Assembly (NCBI GenBank): GCA_031281155.1
Contig: JAITFT010000084.1
Coordinates: 19,731 to 83,730, forward strand
Reading direction: 5' to 3'
DNA from: Candidatus Fibrimonadaceae bacterium
GTDB taxonomy: Bacteria; Fibrobacterota; Fibrobacteria; Fibrobacterales; Fibrobacteraceae
Length of the DNA stretch: 64,000 nucleotides
The position numbers were made by a program, and so were the translations under genes. Under the pieces are notes generated by a model that was not told where the DNA came from, ran no database searches, and saw nothing but the letters and a program-made list of their open reading frames with translations. Positions within the stretch are counted from its first letter, which is position 1; every line of letters begins with the position of its first letter. Of this stretch, positions 43,295 to 51,828 are shown piece by piece.

Positions 43295-44475
43295 TTCGCT
43301 CTCCTTAGGGTTTCAAGTACGGCTTCGGAGTTTTTTTCCTCGGCTTCTTTGGTTGGGAAATAGGCTTGGGCTATTCTTAAAGTTTTTTCGTTGGTGCTTT
43401 TTAGTATGGCTATGTAGTAGATTTGAGGATCTGAGTGGGAGGTTTGCAGGCGCACCAAGGAGAAATTTTCTTCGGTTTTTAGTTCGGTGGCGAAACTGAA
43501 TTTGAAAAAGTAGAGCATTGCGTTTGCCCAGAAATCTGGGGTGCCTTGGGGTTTGTTTTGTTTTTCAAAAGCCCAGAATTTTGCGTTGAGCGCTGATGCT
43601 ACATTCCATCTGTTTTTAGAATTTTCGGTTTCTATAAAATTTTTTGGGACTTCAAGTTTTAGTGCTTTGTGCCTATTGAAGTTTAAGTTCTCATTGGGTA
43701 ACATTGCAAGCCATTCAAAGGCTCTTATGTTTATGCGTTGCGGAAGGGGTTTTGCCGGTATATTGCTAACCCGGAGGGTTATTGTGGAGAATGCGGCTTG
43801 GCGCAGCAATTCTTTTTCCTGAATTTTTCTTTGCTCAATTTCTTCGCTGATTCTTTGGATTTCTTTTAAGAGAGCAATTTTTTCTTTTTCGGTTTTGGCA
43901 AGGGCTAAAAGTTCTCTGTACCTGGCAAGCGTGTTTTCTGCTATGCGGAGGCGCGCGGCGTTGTCTGAATAGGCATCTGTTATGTCGCTTGCAGAAATGC
44001 TTTTCCTTGCTACGTTCCCAAGCGTTAAGATATAATCGAAAAAGGCTTTGAATTCTGCCACAGGGATTTGCAGCGAGACAAAGCCGTTTCTGCGATTGCT
44101 GACAGAGCCGCCTTTTGCTTTGAGCTGTTCAACAACGGTATCTATAACGGCTTCTGGTTCTGCGTTTTGCAGATGGATATCGCCATTGTAGTTTATCATT
44201 CTGCCTCTAGCTGGCGTAGCAGGCTCATTTGCGCTGGAGCCATCCATCCATTCAGCGGATTCCATCATGGCTTGAGGAGGCGGGGCAGATCTTACGCCAC
44301 CGCCACGCGCCATTACGTTTGCGGCATCGACAGAACCGCCCAAACCGCCAAAAAAGCCGACCACTTCTGCTTCGGCGTGGTCAGCATAGGAGCTATAAGA
44401 TCTAACGGGAGAAGATGATTTTGCTGCACAGGACATGAGCAAAAAAACGCTTGTAAATAAAATAATGTAACGCAC
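43291..44475 (-). CDS. DUF4349-domain lipoprotein
   Basis: A protein of 394 residues with lipobox LLMSC. DUF4349 at about 90-255: YNGDIHLQNAEPEAVIDTVV, VSLQIPVAEFKAFFDYILTL and a coiled coil (RLRIAENTLARYRELLALAK to EIEQRKIQEKELLRQAAFST). A novel ~140-residue C-terminal domain follows. Family function is unknown; membrane-anchored homologs are common. The start is GTG at 44475, with reverse TATATT ending 6 nt upstream (leaderless). Confidence 0.7.
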   Translation of the reverse strand: MRYIILFTSVFLLMSCAAKSSSPVRSYSSYADHAEAEVVGFFGGLGGSVDAANVMARGGGVRSAPPPQAMMESAEWMDGSSANEPATPARGRMINYNGDIHLQNAEPEAVIDTVVEQLKAKGGSVSNRRNGFVSLQIPVAEFKAFFDYILTLGNVARKSISASDITDAYSDNAARLRIAENTLARYRELLALAKTEKEKIALLKEIQRISEEIEQRKIQEKELLRQAAFSTITLRVSNIPAKPLPQRINIRAFEWLAMLPNENLNFNRHKALKLEVPKNFIETENSKNRWNVASALNAKFWAFEKQNKPQGTPDFWANAMLYFFKFSFATELKTEENFSLVRLQTSHSDPQIYYIAILKSTNEKTLRIAQAYFPTKEAEEKNSEAVLETLRRAK

Positions 44476-44481
44476 GAGGAT

Positions 44482-44491
44482 AATATAGTAA
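44482..44491 (-). promoter_or_regulatory. Promoter box of the DUF4349 operon
   Basis: Reverse-strand TTACTATATT, ATCCTC, GTG: 6-nt spacing and no Shine-Dalgarno. Confidence 0.5.
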
Positions 44492-44507
44492 ATCCTAAGG
44501 AGTTTTT

Positions 44508-47084
44508 CTATACTGGCAACGATGCTCCATAATAGGCTTTTCTGTAAATCTCTTCCAAGTCTTTAACCAACGGATAGCGAGGATTTGCAGTAGTGCATTG
44601 ATCTGCAAAAGCACGTTCGGCAAGTTCCGGTGTTTTTGCAAAAAATTCTTTTTCATCAATGCCGCATTCCTTAATGCTAAGAGGCAAATTCAATTGTTTC
44701 ATTAAACCCTGAATTGCCGCTATTAACGCCATCACTCCCTCCTCTTGGGTTTTGCCGTCTAAACGAAGCTGATAAGCTATTTGAGCATATTTGCTATTTG
44801 CTATGAATTCGCTGTATTTTGGGAATATTGGAAACTTTTCCGGCTTTTGCGCATTGTATTCAATTACGTATGGCAGCAGCACCGCATTAGCTCGCCCGTG
44901 CGGAATTCCAAATTCGCCGCCCAGCTTATGCGCCAAAGAATGGTTGATTCCCAAAAAGGCATTGGTGAATGCCATTCCGGCAATTGCGGAAGCATTGTGC
45001 ATTTTTTCTCGCGCCTCGGTATCGTTTGCATCTGCGTAGCTGCGCGGCAGGTATTTGAACACAAGCTCAATGGCCTTTACTGCAAGAGCGTTTGTGTAAT
45101 CAGATGCTAATACCGAAACATAAGTTTCTATTGCGTGAGTAAGAACATCCATTCCCGTATCTGCTACAATGGATTTTGGCATGGTGCCGGTAAATTGCGG
45201 ATCGATGATTGCAACATCTGGCGTTAATTCGTAGTCTGCGAGCGGATATTTGACGCTGCCGCGTTTTTTATCGGTGATAACCGAGAATGCGGTGACTTCG
45301 GAACCAGTGCCGGAAGTAGTTGGAACAGCCACAAACTGGGCCTTTTTACCAAGATTTGGAAAATGGAATGCTCGTTTGCGAATATCCAAGAATTTTAAGC
45401 GCAAACCACCAAAGTCGGTTTCGGGACGCTCATAAAACAGCCACATTCCCTTGGCGGCATCAATCGCAGAGCCACCGCCAAGCGCAATAATAACATCGGG
45501 CTCAAAAGCATTCATAGACGCTACGCCGCGCATAATTGTTTCAACGGAGGGATCGGGTTCAACATCGGAGAATATTTCGCAACGAACGCGATCGGAGCGT
45601 TTGCGCAAATAATACAACGCTTTGTCTATGTATCCGAGTTTCAGAATTTCTGGATCGGTAACGATAAATGCGCGTTTGATATTCGGCATATTTTCCAAAT
45701 ATTGTATGGAGCCTTTTTCGAAGTAAATACGAGGAGGAATTTTAAACCACTGCATATTTTTTCTCCTGCGAGCTATGCGCTTTTTGTTGATGAGATTGAC
45801 GGTGGAAACATTGGAGGTTGTAGAATTGCGACCATAGGAACCGCAGCCTAAAGTTAGCGAAGGCGTGTTTGTGTTGTAAATATCGCCAATTGCGCCTTGA
45901 GAGGAAGGCGTATTGATAATCACGCGGCCAACCTTCATTTCTTGCCCGTATTTTATGCATAATTCTTCATCATCGCTGTGAATAACAGCAGAATGCCCAA
46001 GGCCTCCAAGGTTCAGCACTCGTTTAGCGCAAGCAAAGCCTTCTATTTCGTTTTCAACCACAAAATACGCAAGCACTGGCATAAGCGTTTCTAAAGACAA
46101 GGGATGCTCTATAGAGGGTTCTGGCAGTTTTGCTATAAGGATTTTGGTTTTTTCCGGCACTTTTATGCCCGCTTGTTTTGCTATCCAATCGGCGCTTTGG
46201 CCTACGCAAGCGGAATTGACAGACATTTTTTCCTTATTAATCACATAGTCGGTAAGCTTTGTTATTTCTGCGTTGCTGAGAAAATAGCAATTATGCTCTT
46301 TCATATATTCTTCAAAAGCAGGCGCAATTTCCGCATCTACAATAACCGCTTGCTCAGAGGCGCAAATCATGCCGTTATCGAAAGTTTTGGAAATCATTAA
46401 ATCTGTGCATGCGCGAGCAATGCTGACATTTTTGTTGATATAGCAAGGCACGTTTCCTGGGCCTACGCCCAAAGCGGGTTTGCCTGCGCTGTAAGCGGCT
46501 TTCACAAGCCCCGCTCCGCCGGTAGCCAATATAAGCGATACGCCATGATGGTTCATAAGCGTGGCTGTGGCTTCTAAAGAAGGCGTTTCTATCCACTGAA
46601 TGCTGTGTTTAGGCGCACCGTGCGCAATGGCGGCATCGTACACAATACGCGCTGTTTCCGCCGAGCATTTTTGCGCTGAAGGATGAAAAGCAAAGATTAC
46701 CGGGTTGCGGGTTTTTAAGCAAATCAAGGATTTGAACAAGGTAGTTGATGTAGGATTTGTAACCGGCGTAACGCCTGCCACAACCCCAATAGGCTCAGCA
46801 ATTTCGACATAGCCTTCTGCATCGTTTTCCTCTACAATGCCTACGGTTTTTTGCTTTTTGATACTGTGCCAAATATATTCGGTAGCAAAGAGATTTTTAA
46901 TCACTTTGTCTTCCATAATGCCTCGGCCTGTTTCTTCCACTGCGAGTTTTGCCAAATACATGTGCTGGTCGAGGCCCGCCAATGTCATTGCATGGACCAT
47001 GGCATCTACCTGTTCTTGCGACATTTCCATAAACTCGCTAAGCGCCTGCTGCGCATTCGCAACCAAAACATCCACTTCTTTCAT
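44508..47084 (-). CDS. adhE: Bifunctional acetaldehyde-CoA/alcohol dehydrogenase AdhE
   Basis: About 858 residues. The N-terminal acetylating aldehyde dehydrogenase (1-410) has FDNGMICASEQAVIVD with the catalytic Cys and GVVAGVTPVTNPTSTTLFKS. The C-terminal iron alcohol dehydrogenase (about 440-858) has GGGSAIDAAKG, TSGTGSEVTAFSVITD, HAIETYVSVLASDYT and the His-rich iron site near INHSLAHKLGGEFGIPHGRA. It reduces acetyl-CoA to ethanol, re-oxidising NADH in fermentation. The start at 47084 (MKEVDVLVANAQQ) fits the family; a longer frame to 47195 crosses a tandem repeat and is rejected. Confidence 0.96.
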   Translation of the reverse strand: MKEVDVLVANAQQALSEFMEMSQEQVDAMVHAMTLAGLDQHMYLAKLAVEETGRGIMEDKVIKNLFATEYIWHSIKKQKTVGIVEENDAEGYVEIAEPIGVVAGVTPVTNPTSTTLFKSLICLKTRNPVIFAFHPSAQKCSAETARIVYDAAIAHGAPKHSIQWIETPSLEATATLMNHHGVSLILATGGAGLVKAAYSAGKPALGVGPGNVPCYINKNVSIARACTDLMISKTFDNGMICASEQAVIVDAEIAPAFEEYMKEHNCYFLSNAEITKLTDYVINKEKMSVNSACVGQSADWIAKQAGIKVPEKTKILIAKLPEPSIEHPLSLETLMPVLAYFVVENEIEGFACAKRVLNLGGLGHSAVIHSDDEELCIKYGQEMKVGRVIINTPSSQGAIGDIYNTNTPSLTLGCGSYGRNSTTSNVSTVNLINKKRIARRRKNMQWFKIPPRIYFEKGSIQYLENMPNIKRAFIVTDPEILKLGYIDKALYYLRKRSDRVRCEIFSDVEPDPSVETIMRGVASMNAFEPDVIIALGGGSAIDAAKGMWLFYERPETDFGGLRLKFLDIRKRAFHFPNLGKKAQFVAVPTTSGTGSEVTAFSVITDKKRGSVKYPLADYELTPDVAIIDPQFTGTMPKSIVADTGMDVLTHAIETYVSVLASDYTNALAVKAIELVFKYLPRSYADANDTEAREKMHNASAIAGMAFTNAFLGINHSLAHKLGGEFGIPHGRANAVLLPYVIEYNAQKPEKFPIFPKYSEFIANSKYAQIAYQLRLDGKTQEEGVMALIAAIQGLMKQLNLPLSIKECGIDEKEFFAKTPELAERAFADQCTTANPRYPLVKDLEEIYRKAYYGASLPV

Positions 47085-47091
47085 AAGGGTT

Positions 47092-47101
47092 AATTTAGCA
47101 A
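47092..47101 (-). promoter_or_regulatory. Promoter box of adhE
   Basis: Reverse-strand TTGCTAAATT, AACCCTT, ATG: 7-nt spacing. A weaker match in the TTTC element. Confidence 0.35.
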
Positions 47102-47122
47102 TCACGATTAACTCAATGTTTA

Positions 47123-47148
47123 GGTATGGGGTATGGGGTATAGGGTAT
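47123..47148. repeat. Heptamer tandem repeat (GGGGTAT)n
   Basis: About 3.7 units of GGGGTAT (one unit changed to AGGGTAT) between adhE and pfkA. Same unit length and GGGG core as the GGGGAGT repeat at 38600. Confidence 0.8.
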
Positions 47149-47236
47149 TCGGTGAATATTTTGTTAAAAATCGTTTGCAAGAAATATTTAACCAAAATTT
47201 AACCTTATTATCATGTTTTCCTAACAATTTTCTCCT

Positions 47237-47242
47237 ACATTT
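47237..47242 (+). promoter_or_regulatory. Possible -10 (TACATT) of pfkA-ppk
   Basis: CTCCTACATT, 11 nt before the ATG. The TTTC element is imperfect. Confidence 0.35.
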
Positions 47243-47253
47243 ACGCTGAATTT

Positions 47254-48315
47254 ATGAAGATAGGTATTTTAACAAGTGGTGGCGATTGCGCAGGGCTGAA
47301 TGCTGTTATGCGCGGATTTGTGAGAGCAATAACGGCTATTGAATCCAAAATTGAAATTTATGGAATTAAAGATGGTTATGCTGGGCTTATAAACCGTGAA
47401 TATCACGCTATACAGGCAGAGGAATTTTCCGATATTTTAAAATTGGGTGGTACAATTTTAGGTACATCCCGCCAATCATATAAAAAAATAACTCAAAATG
47501 GAGATAACAATAAAGCTGCTCAAATGAAAGAGAACTATCGCAAAATGGATTTGAATGCTTTAATTATTCTGGGTGGGCAAGGCACTCACAAAACGGCTGC
47601 TTTTTTATCTGGCTTGGGGCTTAATGTTATAGCTTTGCCTAAAACCATAGACAACGATATTTGGGGAACAGATTTTACTTTCGGCTTTCATTCGGCGGTA
47701 AATATAGCAACGGAATGCATAGATAAAATTCAAACTACTGCAGCAAGTCACGGGCGTACCATAATAGTAGAAATAATGGGTAATAAGGTCGGTTGGCTCA
47801 CGCTCTACGCCGGCATTAGCAGCGGTGCGGATATAATACTTATTCCTGAAATACCATACGATATGGAGAAACTTATTAAAGCAGTAGAACTTGTAAACAA
47901 ACAAAAAGGCTTTTGCATAATTGCCGCCGCCGAAGGCGCAATGAATGAAGAGGAAGCAATGCTTACAAAAAAAGAGCGAATACTAAAGCGAGCCGAGCAA
48001 GGTGAAACAACGGCATCTAAACGAATCGCAAAAGCTATAACCGAAGAATTGAGTATTGAAACTCGTATTGTTGTGCCTGGGCATATTCAACGCGGAGGCA
48101 GCCCAAGCCCTTATGATCGAGTGATTTGCACACAAATGGGAACGTATGCTGCAAAACTTGTGAAAAATGGTTGTTTTGGAGTAACTGTGGCATTGAATGG
48201 CGGTAAAATAAGCTCTAATAAACTATCCGATATTGCTGGTAAAATAAAATATGTGCCGTCTAAACACGAGCTTATCCAAGCTGCAAAAGATGTAGGCATT
48301 TCTTTTGGGGAATAA
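47254..48315 (+). CDS. pfkA: 6-phosphofructokinase, PKTIDND type
   Basis: A protein of 353 residues that phosphorylates fructose-6-P. GILTSGGDCAGLNAVMRG (N-terminus), LPKTIDNDIWGTDFTFGF, EIMGNKVGWLTLYAG and HIQRGGSPSPYDR are canonical. The ATP-site loop reads GGQGT instead of GGDGS/GGDDT. The Lys in PKTIDND is typical of PPi-dependent and mixed clades, and related sequences have GGNGT, so the phosphoryl donor (ATP or PPi) cannot be decided from sequence alone. Cotranscribed with ppk1 2 nt downstream. Confidence 0.92.
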   Translation: MKIGILTSGGDCAGLNAVMRGFVRAITAIESKIEIYGIKDGYAGLINREYHAIQAEEFSDILKLGGTILGTSRQSYKKITQNGDNNKAAQMKENYRKMDLNALIILGGQGTHKTAAFLSGLGLNVIALPKTIDNDIWGTDFTFGFHSAVNIATECIDKIQTTAASHGRTIIVEIMGNKVGWLTLYAGISSGADIILIPEIPYDMEKLIKAVELVNKQKGFCIIAAAEGAMNEEEAMLTKKERILKRAEQGETTASKRIAKAITEELSIETRIVVPGHIQRGGSPSPYDRVICTQMGTYAAKLVKNGCFGVTVALNGGKISSNKLSDIAGKIKYVPSKHELIQAAKDVGISFGE

Positions 48316-48317
48316 GG

Positions 48318-50357
48318 ATGAATAAGTTTATCAAAAAAACTTATATAAACCGTGAATATTCCTGGCTCAAGTTTAATGAACGTGTTTTGGGAGAAGCGGT
48401 TTGCGAAAGCAATCCCTTGCTTGAAAGATGTAAATTTCTTTCCATCTTTACAAGTAATCTAGATGAATTTTTTATGGTGCGTGTGGGTAGTTTGTTTAAT
48501 GATTTATTGAATAATCCGCATGTTAGAGAAAATAAAACCGAATTAACGCCTGCGGAGCAATTAAATGGCATTTATAAGTACACAAAAAAAATATACGAAT
48601 TCAGAGCACGAACCGCTAGAGAAATTTTTGTTCAACTCAAAAAAGAAAAAATTAAGATAGAGAATGTGCGACTTGAAAATAAAGTGCTTAGCAAACGTTT
48701 TGAAAAATATTTTCAAAAAACCATGTTGCCCTTATTGAACCCCATAATTCTAGATAGCAAACATCCGCTTATACATCTTGATAATCTTAAAATGTACGTT
48801 ATGGTTCACTTGGAACACGGAAGCAAGAATTTTTTTGGAATTTTGCCTGTACCAGATAAATACGAGAAATTAATCAGCGATCAAGCTGCAGCTGGTGTTA
48901 CAATTATTACCATTGAGGAATTAACTTATTATTTTGCAGATAAAGTATTTGCCAATCACAAGGTTTTGAGCAAATCTTTGGTAAGGTTAACACGGAGCGC
49001 CGATGTGGACACTGAAATATTCAGCGTTGATTATGAATCTGAATATGACTTTTCCAAACTTCTCAAAGGCAAAGTAGCTTCCCGTCAAAAGCTTCAAACA
49101 GTGCGATTAGAGTTAAGCGGCGACTGCAAAGTGGTAAAGGATTTTTTATGTAAACATCTCAATATAGCTCATTATCAGTGTTTTACCATAAAGAATTTTT
49201 TCGATTATAAGTTTCTTTTCTCTTTGGATAAATATTTGCCAATTGAAAAACTGGCATCGCTTAAATACTTGCCATTTAATGGTAGGCAAATTCACTTGCC
49301 AAAAAATAATTCGATAATAAAAAACGTGCTTGCCAACGATTTATTTTTATCTTATCCTTTTGATAGCATGGATGCTTTTTTGGATTTACTGGATAGCGCT
49401 AGCACCGAGAAATGCGTTGCTAGCATAAAAATCACAATTTACAGATTAGACAAGCAGTCCAGAATAGTAGAGGCGCTGCGCCGTGCCAGCCGCAACGGTA
49501 AAGATGTTACGGCAATTATAGAGCTTGCTGCTCGCTTTGACGAGGAAAACAATTTACATTTCGCAGGAATATTGAAAGAAGCTGGTTGCACCGTTATTTA
49601 CGGGGTAGGCAATTACAAGGTTCATTCAAAAATTGCTCTGATAATTTTAAAAAACGGTGAAAATATTTCCTATATAACGCATCTTGGCACAGGCAACTAC
49701 AACGAAGGTACTTCTCGGGTATATACCGACTTGAATATAATAACGGCAGATCCGGAAATTGGTGCAGATGCAGTAAATTTTTTCCGCTGCCTCTCTATGG
49801 GCGATTTAAATTTTAACTGTAATAAACTTCTTGTTTCTCCAAAGACTTTGAAAGAAGGGCTTTTGCAGAAAATAAAGGAACAAACAGCTCTTGCCAAGGC
49901 AGGCAAGCCTGCGAAAATAATTTGCAAAATGAATAGCCTGACCGATTTGGATTTTATCAAAGAATTTATTAAAGCATCAAGTGCCGGGGTCAAGGTGTAT
50001 TTAATAGTCAGAGGAGTTTGCTGTCTTTTGCCAGGTGTTCCGGGTAAAACCGAGAATATAAGAGTTAAAAGCATAGTAGGGCGTTTTTTAGAGCACAGCC
50101 GCATATACAGTTTTGGGAACGAAAATTCAGAAATTTATATTTCAAGCGCAGATTTAATGACTAGAAATACGGAAAAACGCGTAGAAATAGCTACACCTAT
50201 AACTGACGGCAAAATTCGAAGCAAAATAAGCAAAATGCTGGATATTATGCTTGCCGACAATGAGAAAGCAAGTTACCTTGCCGCAAATGGAAAGTACATC
50301 AAGAAATCAGAGCCAGGTGAATCCAGTCAAAAGTATTTTATGGAGAATATGGTTTAG
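48318..50357 (+). CDS. ppk1: Polyphosphate kinase PPK1
   Basis: A protein of 679 residues that reversibly polymerises ATP gamma-phosphate into polyphosphate. Opening YINREYSWLKFNERVL and FTSNLDEFFMVRVG are the N domain; the phospholipase-D-like catalytic half has YRLDKQSRIVEALRRASRNG, the phosphorylated His in YKVHSKIALI and THLGTGNYNEGTSRVYTD. Full length. It directly follows pfkA; a link between polyphosphate/PPi energy and glycolysis is inferred. The 3' end borders an IS remnant. Confidence 0.95.
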   Translation: MNKFIKKTYINREYSWLKFNERVLGEAVCESNPLLERCKFLSIFTSNLDEFFMVRVGSLFNDLLNNPHVRENKTELTPAEQLNGIYKYTKKIYEFRARTAREIFVQLKKEKIKIENVRLENKVLSKRFEKYFQKTMLPLLNPIILDSKHPLIHLDNLKMYVMVHLEHGSKNFFGILPVPDKYEKLISDQAAAGVTIITIEELTYYFADKVFANHKVLSKSLVRLTRSADVDTEIFSVDYESEYDFSKLLKGKVASRQKLQTVRLELSGDCKVVKDFLCKHLNIAHYQCFTIKNFFDYKFLFSLDKYLPIEKLASLKYLPFNGRQIHLPKNNSIIKNVLANDLFLSYPFDSMDAFLDLLDSASTEKCVASIKITIYRLDKQSRIVEALRRASRNGKDVTAIIELAARFDEENNLHFAGILKEAGCTVIYGVGNYKVHSKIALIILKNGENISYITHLGTGNYNEGTSRVYTDLNIITADPEIGADAVNFFRCLSMGDLNFNCNKLLVSPKTLKEGLLQKIKEQTALAKAGKPAKIICKMNSLTDLDFIKEFIKASSAGVKVYLIVRGVCCLLPGVPGKTENIRVKSIVGRFLEHSRIYSFGNENSEIYISSADLMTRNTEKRVEIATPITDGKIRSKISKMLDIMLADNEKASYLAANGKYIKKSEPGESSQKYFMENMV

Positions 50358-50396
50358 TGGGTCGTAGCCACGCAAATTTTGAATTTCCGGTAAATT

Positions 50397-50672
50397 CATC
50401 CATAGATACAACCGTTTTTGGATCTCTGCTCTTTTGTTGGCGTATGCATCAAAGGGTCATGCTTCATTTCATCGCGTTCTTCCAAGCCAACATAACCGCT
50501 GTCGCCGCCGGCAGCTTTGTCGTCCGGGCGTATGAGCTTGTGAGCTACTGTTATGTCGTGCACATTGGCCGACTGGAACTATGGATTCCATTTTGCTAAG
50601 AAAGTCTTCTTTGCGAGTTCTTTTCTTCTTGGTTTGAGCTTTCAAATCGCTGAATGTGAGTATCTTTTCCAT
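50397..50672 (-). mobile_element. IS5-family transposase remnant with internal deletion
   Basis: The minus strand starts MEKILTFSDLKAQTKKKRTR then KEDFLSKMESIVP, the N-terminus of IS5-type transposases. After a frame change at about 50565 it continues ANVHDITVAHKLIRPDD and GGDSGYVGLEERDEMKHD, the middle (DDE Asp region, ADSGY motif). Roughly 130 codons between the two parts and the whole C-terminus are gone, and no terminal repeats were found. It fills the 363-nt gap between ppk1 and the Tat radical SAM gene and shares the higher G+C of the latter. Confidence 0.75.
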
Positions 50673-50681
50673 GTTTACAAA

Positions 50682-50691
50682 TTTCTATATT
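50682..50691 (+). promoter_or_regulatory. TTTCTATATT box of the Tat radical SAM gene
   Basis: 28 nt before the ATG, followed by AAGGAGGT close to the start. A host-type promoter in front of a G+C-richer, probably acquired gene. Confidence 0.55.
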
Positions 50692-50719
50692 GAAAACGCT
50701 TCAAAAAAGGAGGTAGGAA

Positions 50720-51757
50720 ATGGCGCTATCCCGAAGAAAATTTATTAAAGGCGGTCTTGTAGCCGTTGGAACTGCGGCGGCAACGCTGGGGAGCTTGAGT
50801 TTTGCGCGCGGCCTGCTCGCAGAGAACACTCCCGTCGAAGAAAAAATCCAAAGCGGAGAAAGGCTAAGGTACCTCGACCTGGAGCGTAGCGGTGAGCTTA
50901 AACGCCGCGAACAAGCGCTTTGGGAATTATTTGAACGCTGCCGCCTTTGCCCGCGCTTGTGCGGCGCTAACCGTGCGGCAGACAGGAAAGGCATCTGTTC
51001 TGTCGGCAAAGATTTCAAAGTCGCCTCTTTCAATCCTCACTTCGGTGAAGAACTTCCGCTTCGCGGCAGGAACGGCTCAGGGACAATCTTCTTCTCTAAT
51101 TGCAATCTGCTCTGCGTTTTTTGCTTGAATTGGCAAATCAACCACCGTGGCGATGGAAGGCAAAGCACCCACGCTGAACTCGCCAACATAATGCTCGAGC
51201 TCCAGAACAGGGGTTGCCACAATATCAATTTGGTTACGCCAACGCATATAGTGCCTCATATTATCAAAGCGCTTCGGCTCGCCATCGCAAAAGGCTTGCA
51301 CGTGCCGTTGCTCTACAACAGCAGCGGTTACGAATCGCTTGAGGTGCTTCAGCTGCTCGACGGCATTGTCGATGTTTATCTGCCAGATTTCAAATACCAA
51401 GATTCAACGCTGGCTGCTCGCTTCTCGGAAGGCGCACCCGACTATACACGCCATGCTGCCGCGGCAATCAAGGAGATGCACCGGCAGGTCGGAACGCTCC
51501 ATCAAATCAATGGCATTGCACAGCACGGCTTGCTGATTCGCCACCTGGTTTTGCCAGAAAATCTAGCAGGCACCGATGCTTTCGCTCGTTGGGTCGTTTC
51601 CGAGCTTGGCCCTGAAACCCATGTCAACATTATGGGCCAATACTCGCCCTTATTCAAGGCACACGAATATCCACCGCTAGACCGGCGAATAACGCAAGAA
51701 GAGTTTGCACAAGCAATGCGCTGGGCACGCGAAGCCGGTTTGCGAAATTTTCATTGA
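50720..51757 (+). CDS. PflX/PflA-like radical SAM protein with a Tat signal
   Basis: A protein of 345 residues. The N-terminus MALSRRKFIKGG plus a hydrophobic stretch is a twin-arginine signal (SRRxFxK). A Cys cluster, CRLCPRLCG with a following GICSVG, precedes the radical SAM core, whose cluster motif is CNLLCVFC, then PTHIVPHII and YNSSGYES. This is the COG1313/PflX group, homologous to pyruvate-formate-lyase activases. Radical SAM enzymes normally need cytosolic reductants, so a Tat signal is odd; either the folded, cluster-loaded protein is exported or the signal is a retained membrane tether. The gene is visibly richer in G+C than its neighbours, lies beside an IS5 remnant, and probably came by transfer. 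Confidence 0.8.
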   Translation: MALSRRKFIKGGLVAVGTAAATLGSLSFARGLLAENTPVEEKIQSGERLRYLDLERSGELKRREQALWELFERCRLCPRLCGANRAADRKGICSVGKDFKVASFNPHFGEELPLRGRNGSGTIFFSNCNLLCVFCLNWQINHRGDGRQSTHAELANIMLELQNRGCHNINLVTPTHIVPHIIKALRLAIAKGLHVPLLYNSSGYESLEVLQLLDGIVDVYLPDFKYQDSTLAARFSEGAPDYTRHAAAAIKEMHRQVGTLHQINGIAQHGLLIRHLVLPENLAGTDAFARWVVSELGPETHVNIMGQYSPLFKAHEYPPLDRRITQEEFAQAMRWAREAGLRNFH

Positions 51758-51822
51758 ATTTTGGGAACGCATTCCCATTTTTCGATTGAATTTTGGGAAT
51801 GCATTCCCATTTTTTGTATATT
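51753..51822 (+). promoter_or_regulatory. Tandem palindromic operator/terminator pair plus -10 before the DUF4143 gene
   Basis: Two 30-nt copies (51753-51782 and 51785-51814, one mismatch) each hold GGGAAYGCATTCCC followed by ATTTTT. The second copy contains a perfect 16-bp palindrome, TGGGAATGCATTCCCA (51794-51809). TATATT at 51817-51822 ends 6 nt before the ATG at 51829, so the palindrome covers the -35 and spacer, a classic repressor site. The first copy, overlapping the previous stop and followed by T5, could double as a terminator. Confidence 0.5.
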
Positions 51823-51828
51823 TTGCTT

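Noticed and set aside
47085..47195. 37-residue N-terminal extension of AdhE
   Set aside because: It encodes the GGGGTAT repeat (YPIPHTPY) and is absent from AdhE family members.
51753..51814. CRISPR-like repeat
   Set aside because: Only two copies at a 32-nt period with no unique spacers; better explained as operator or terminator palindromes.
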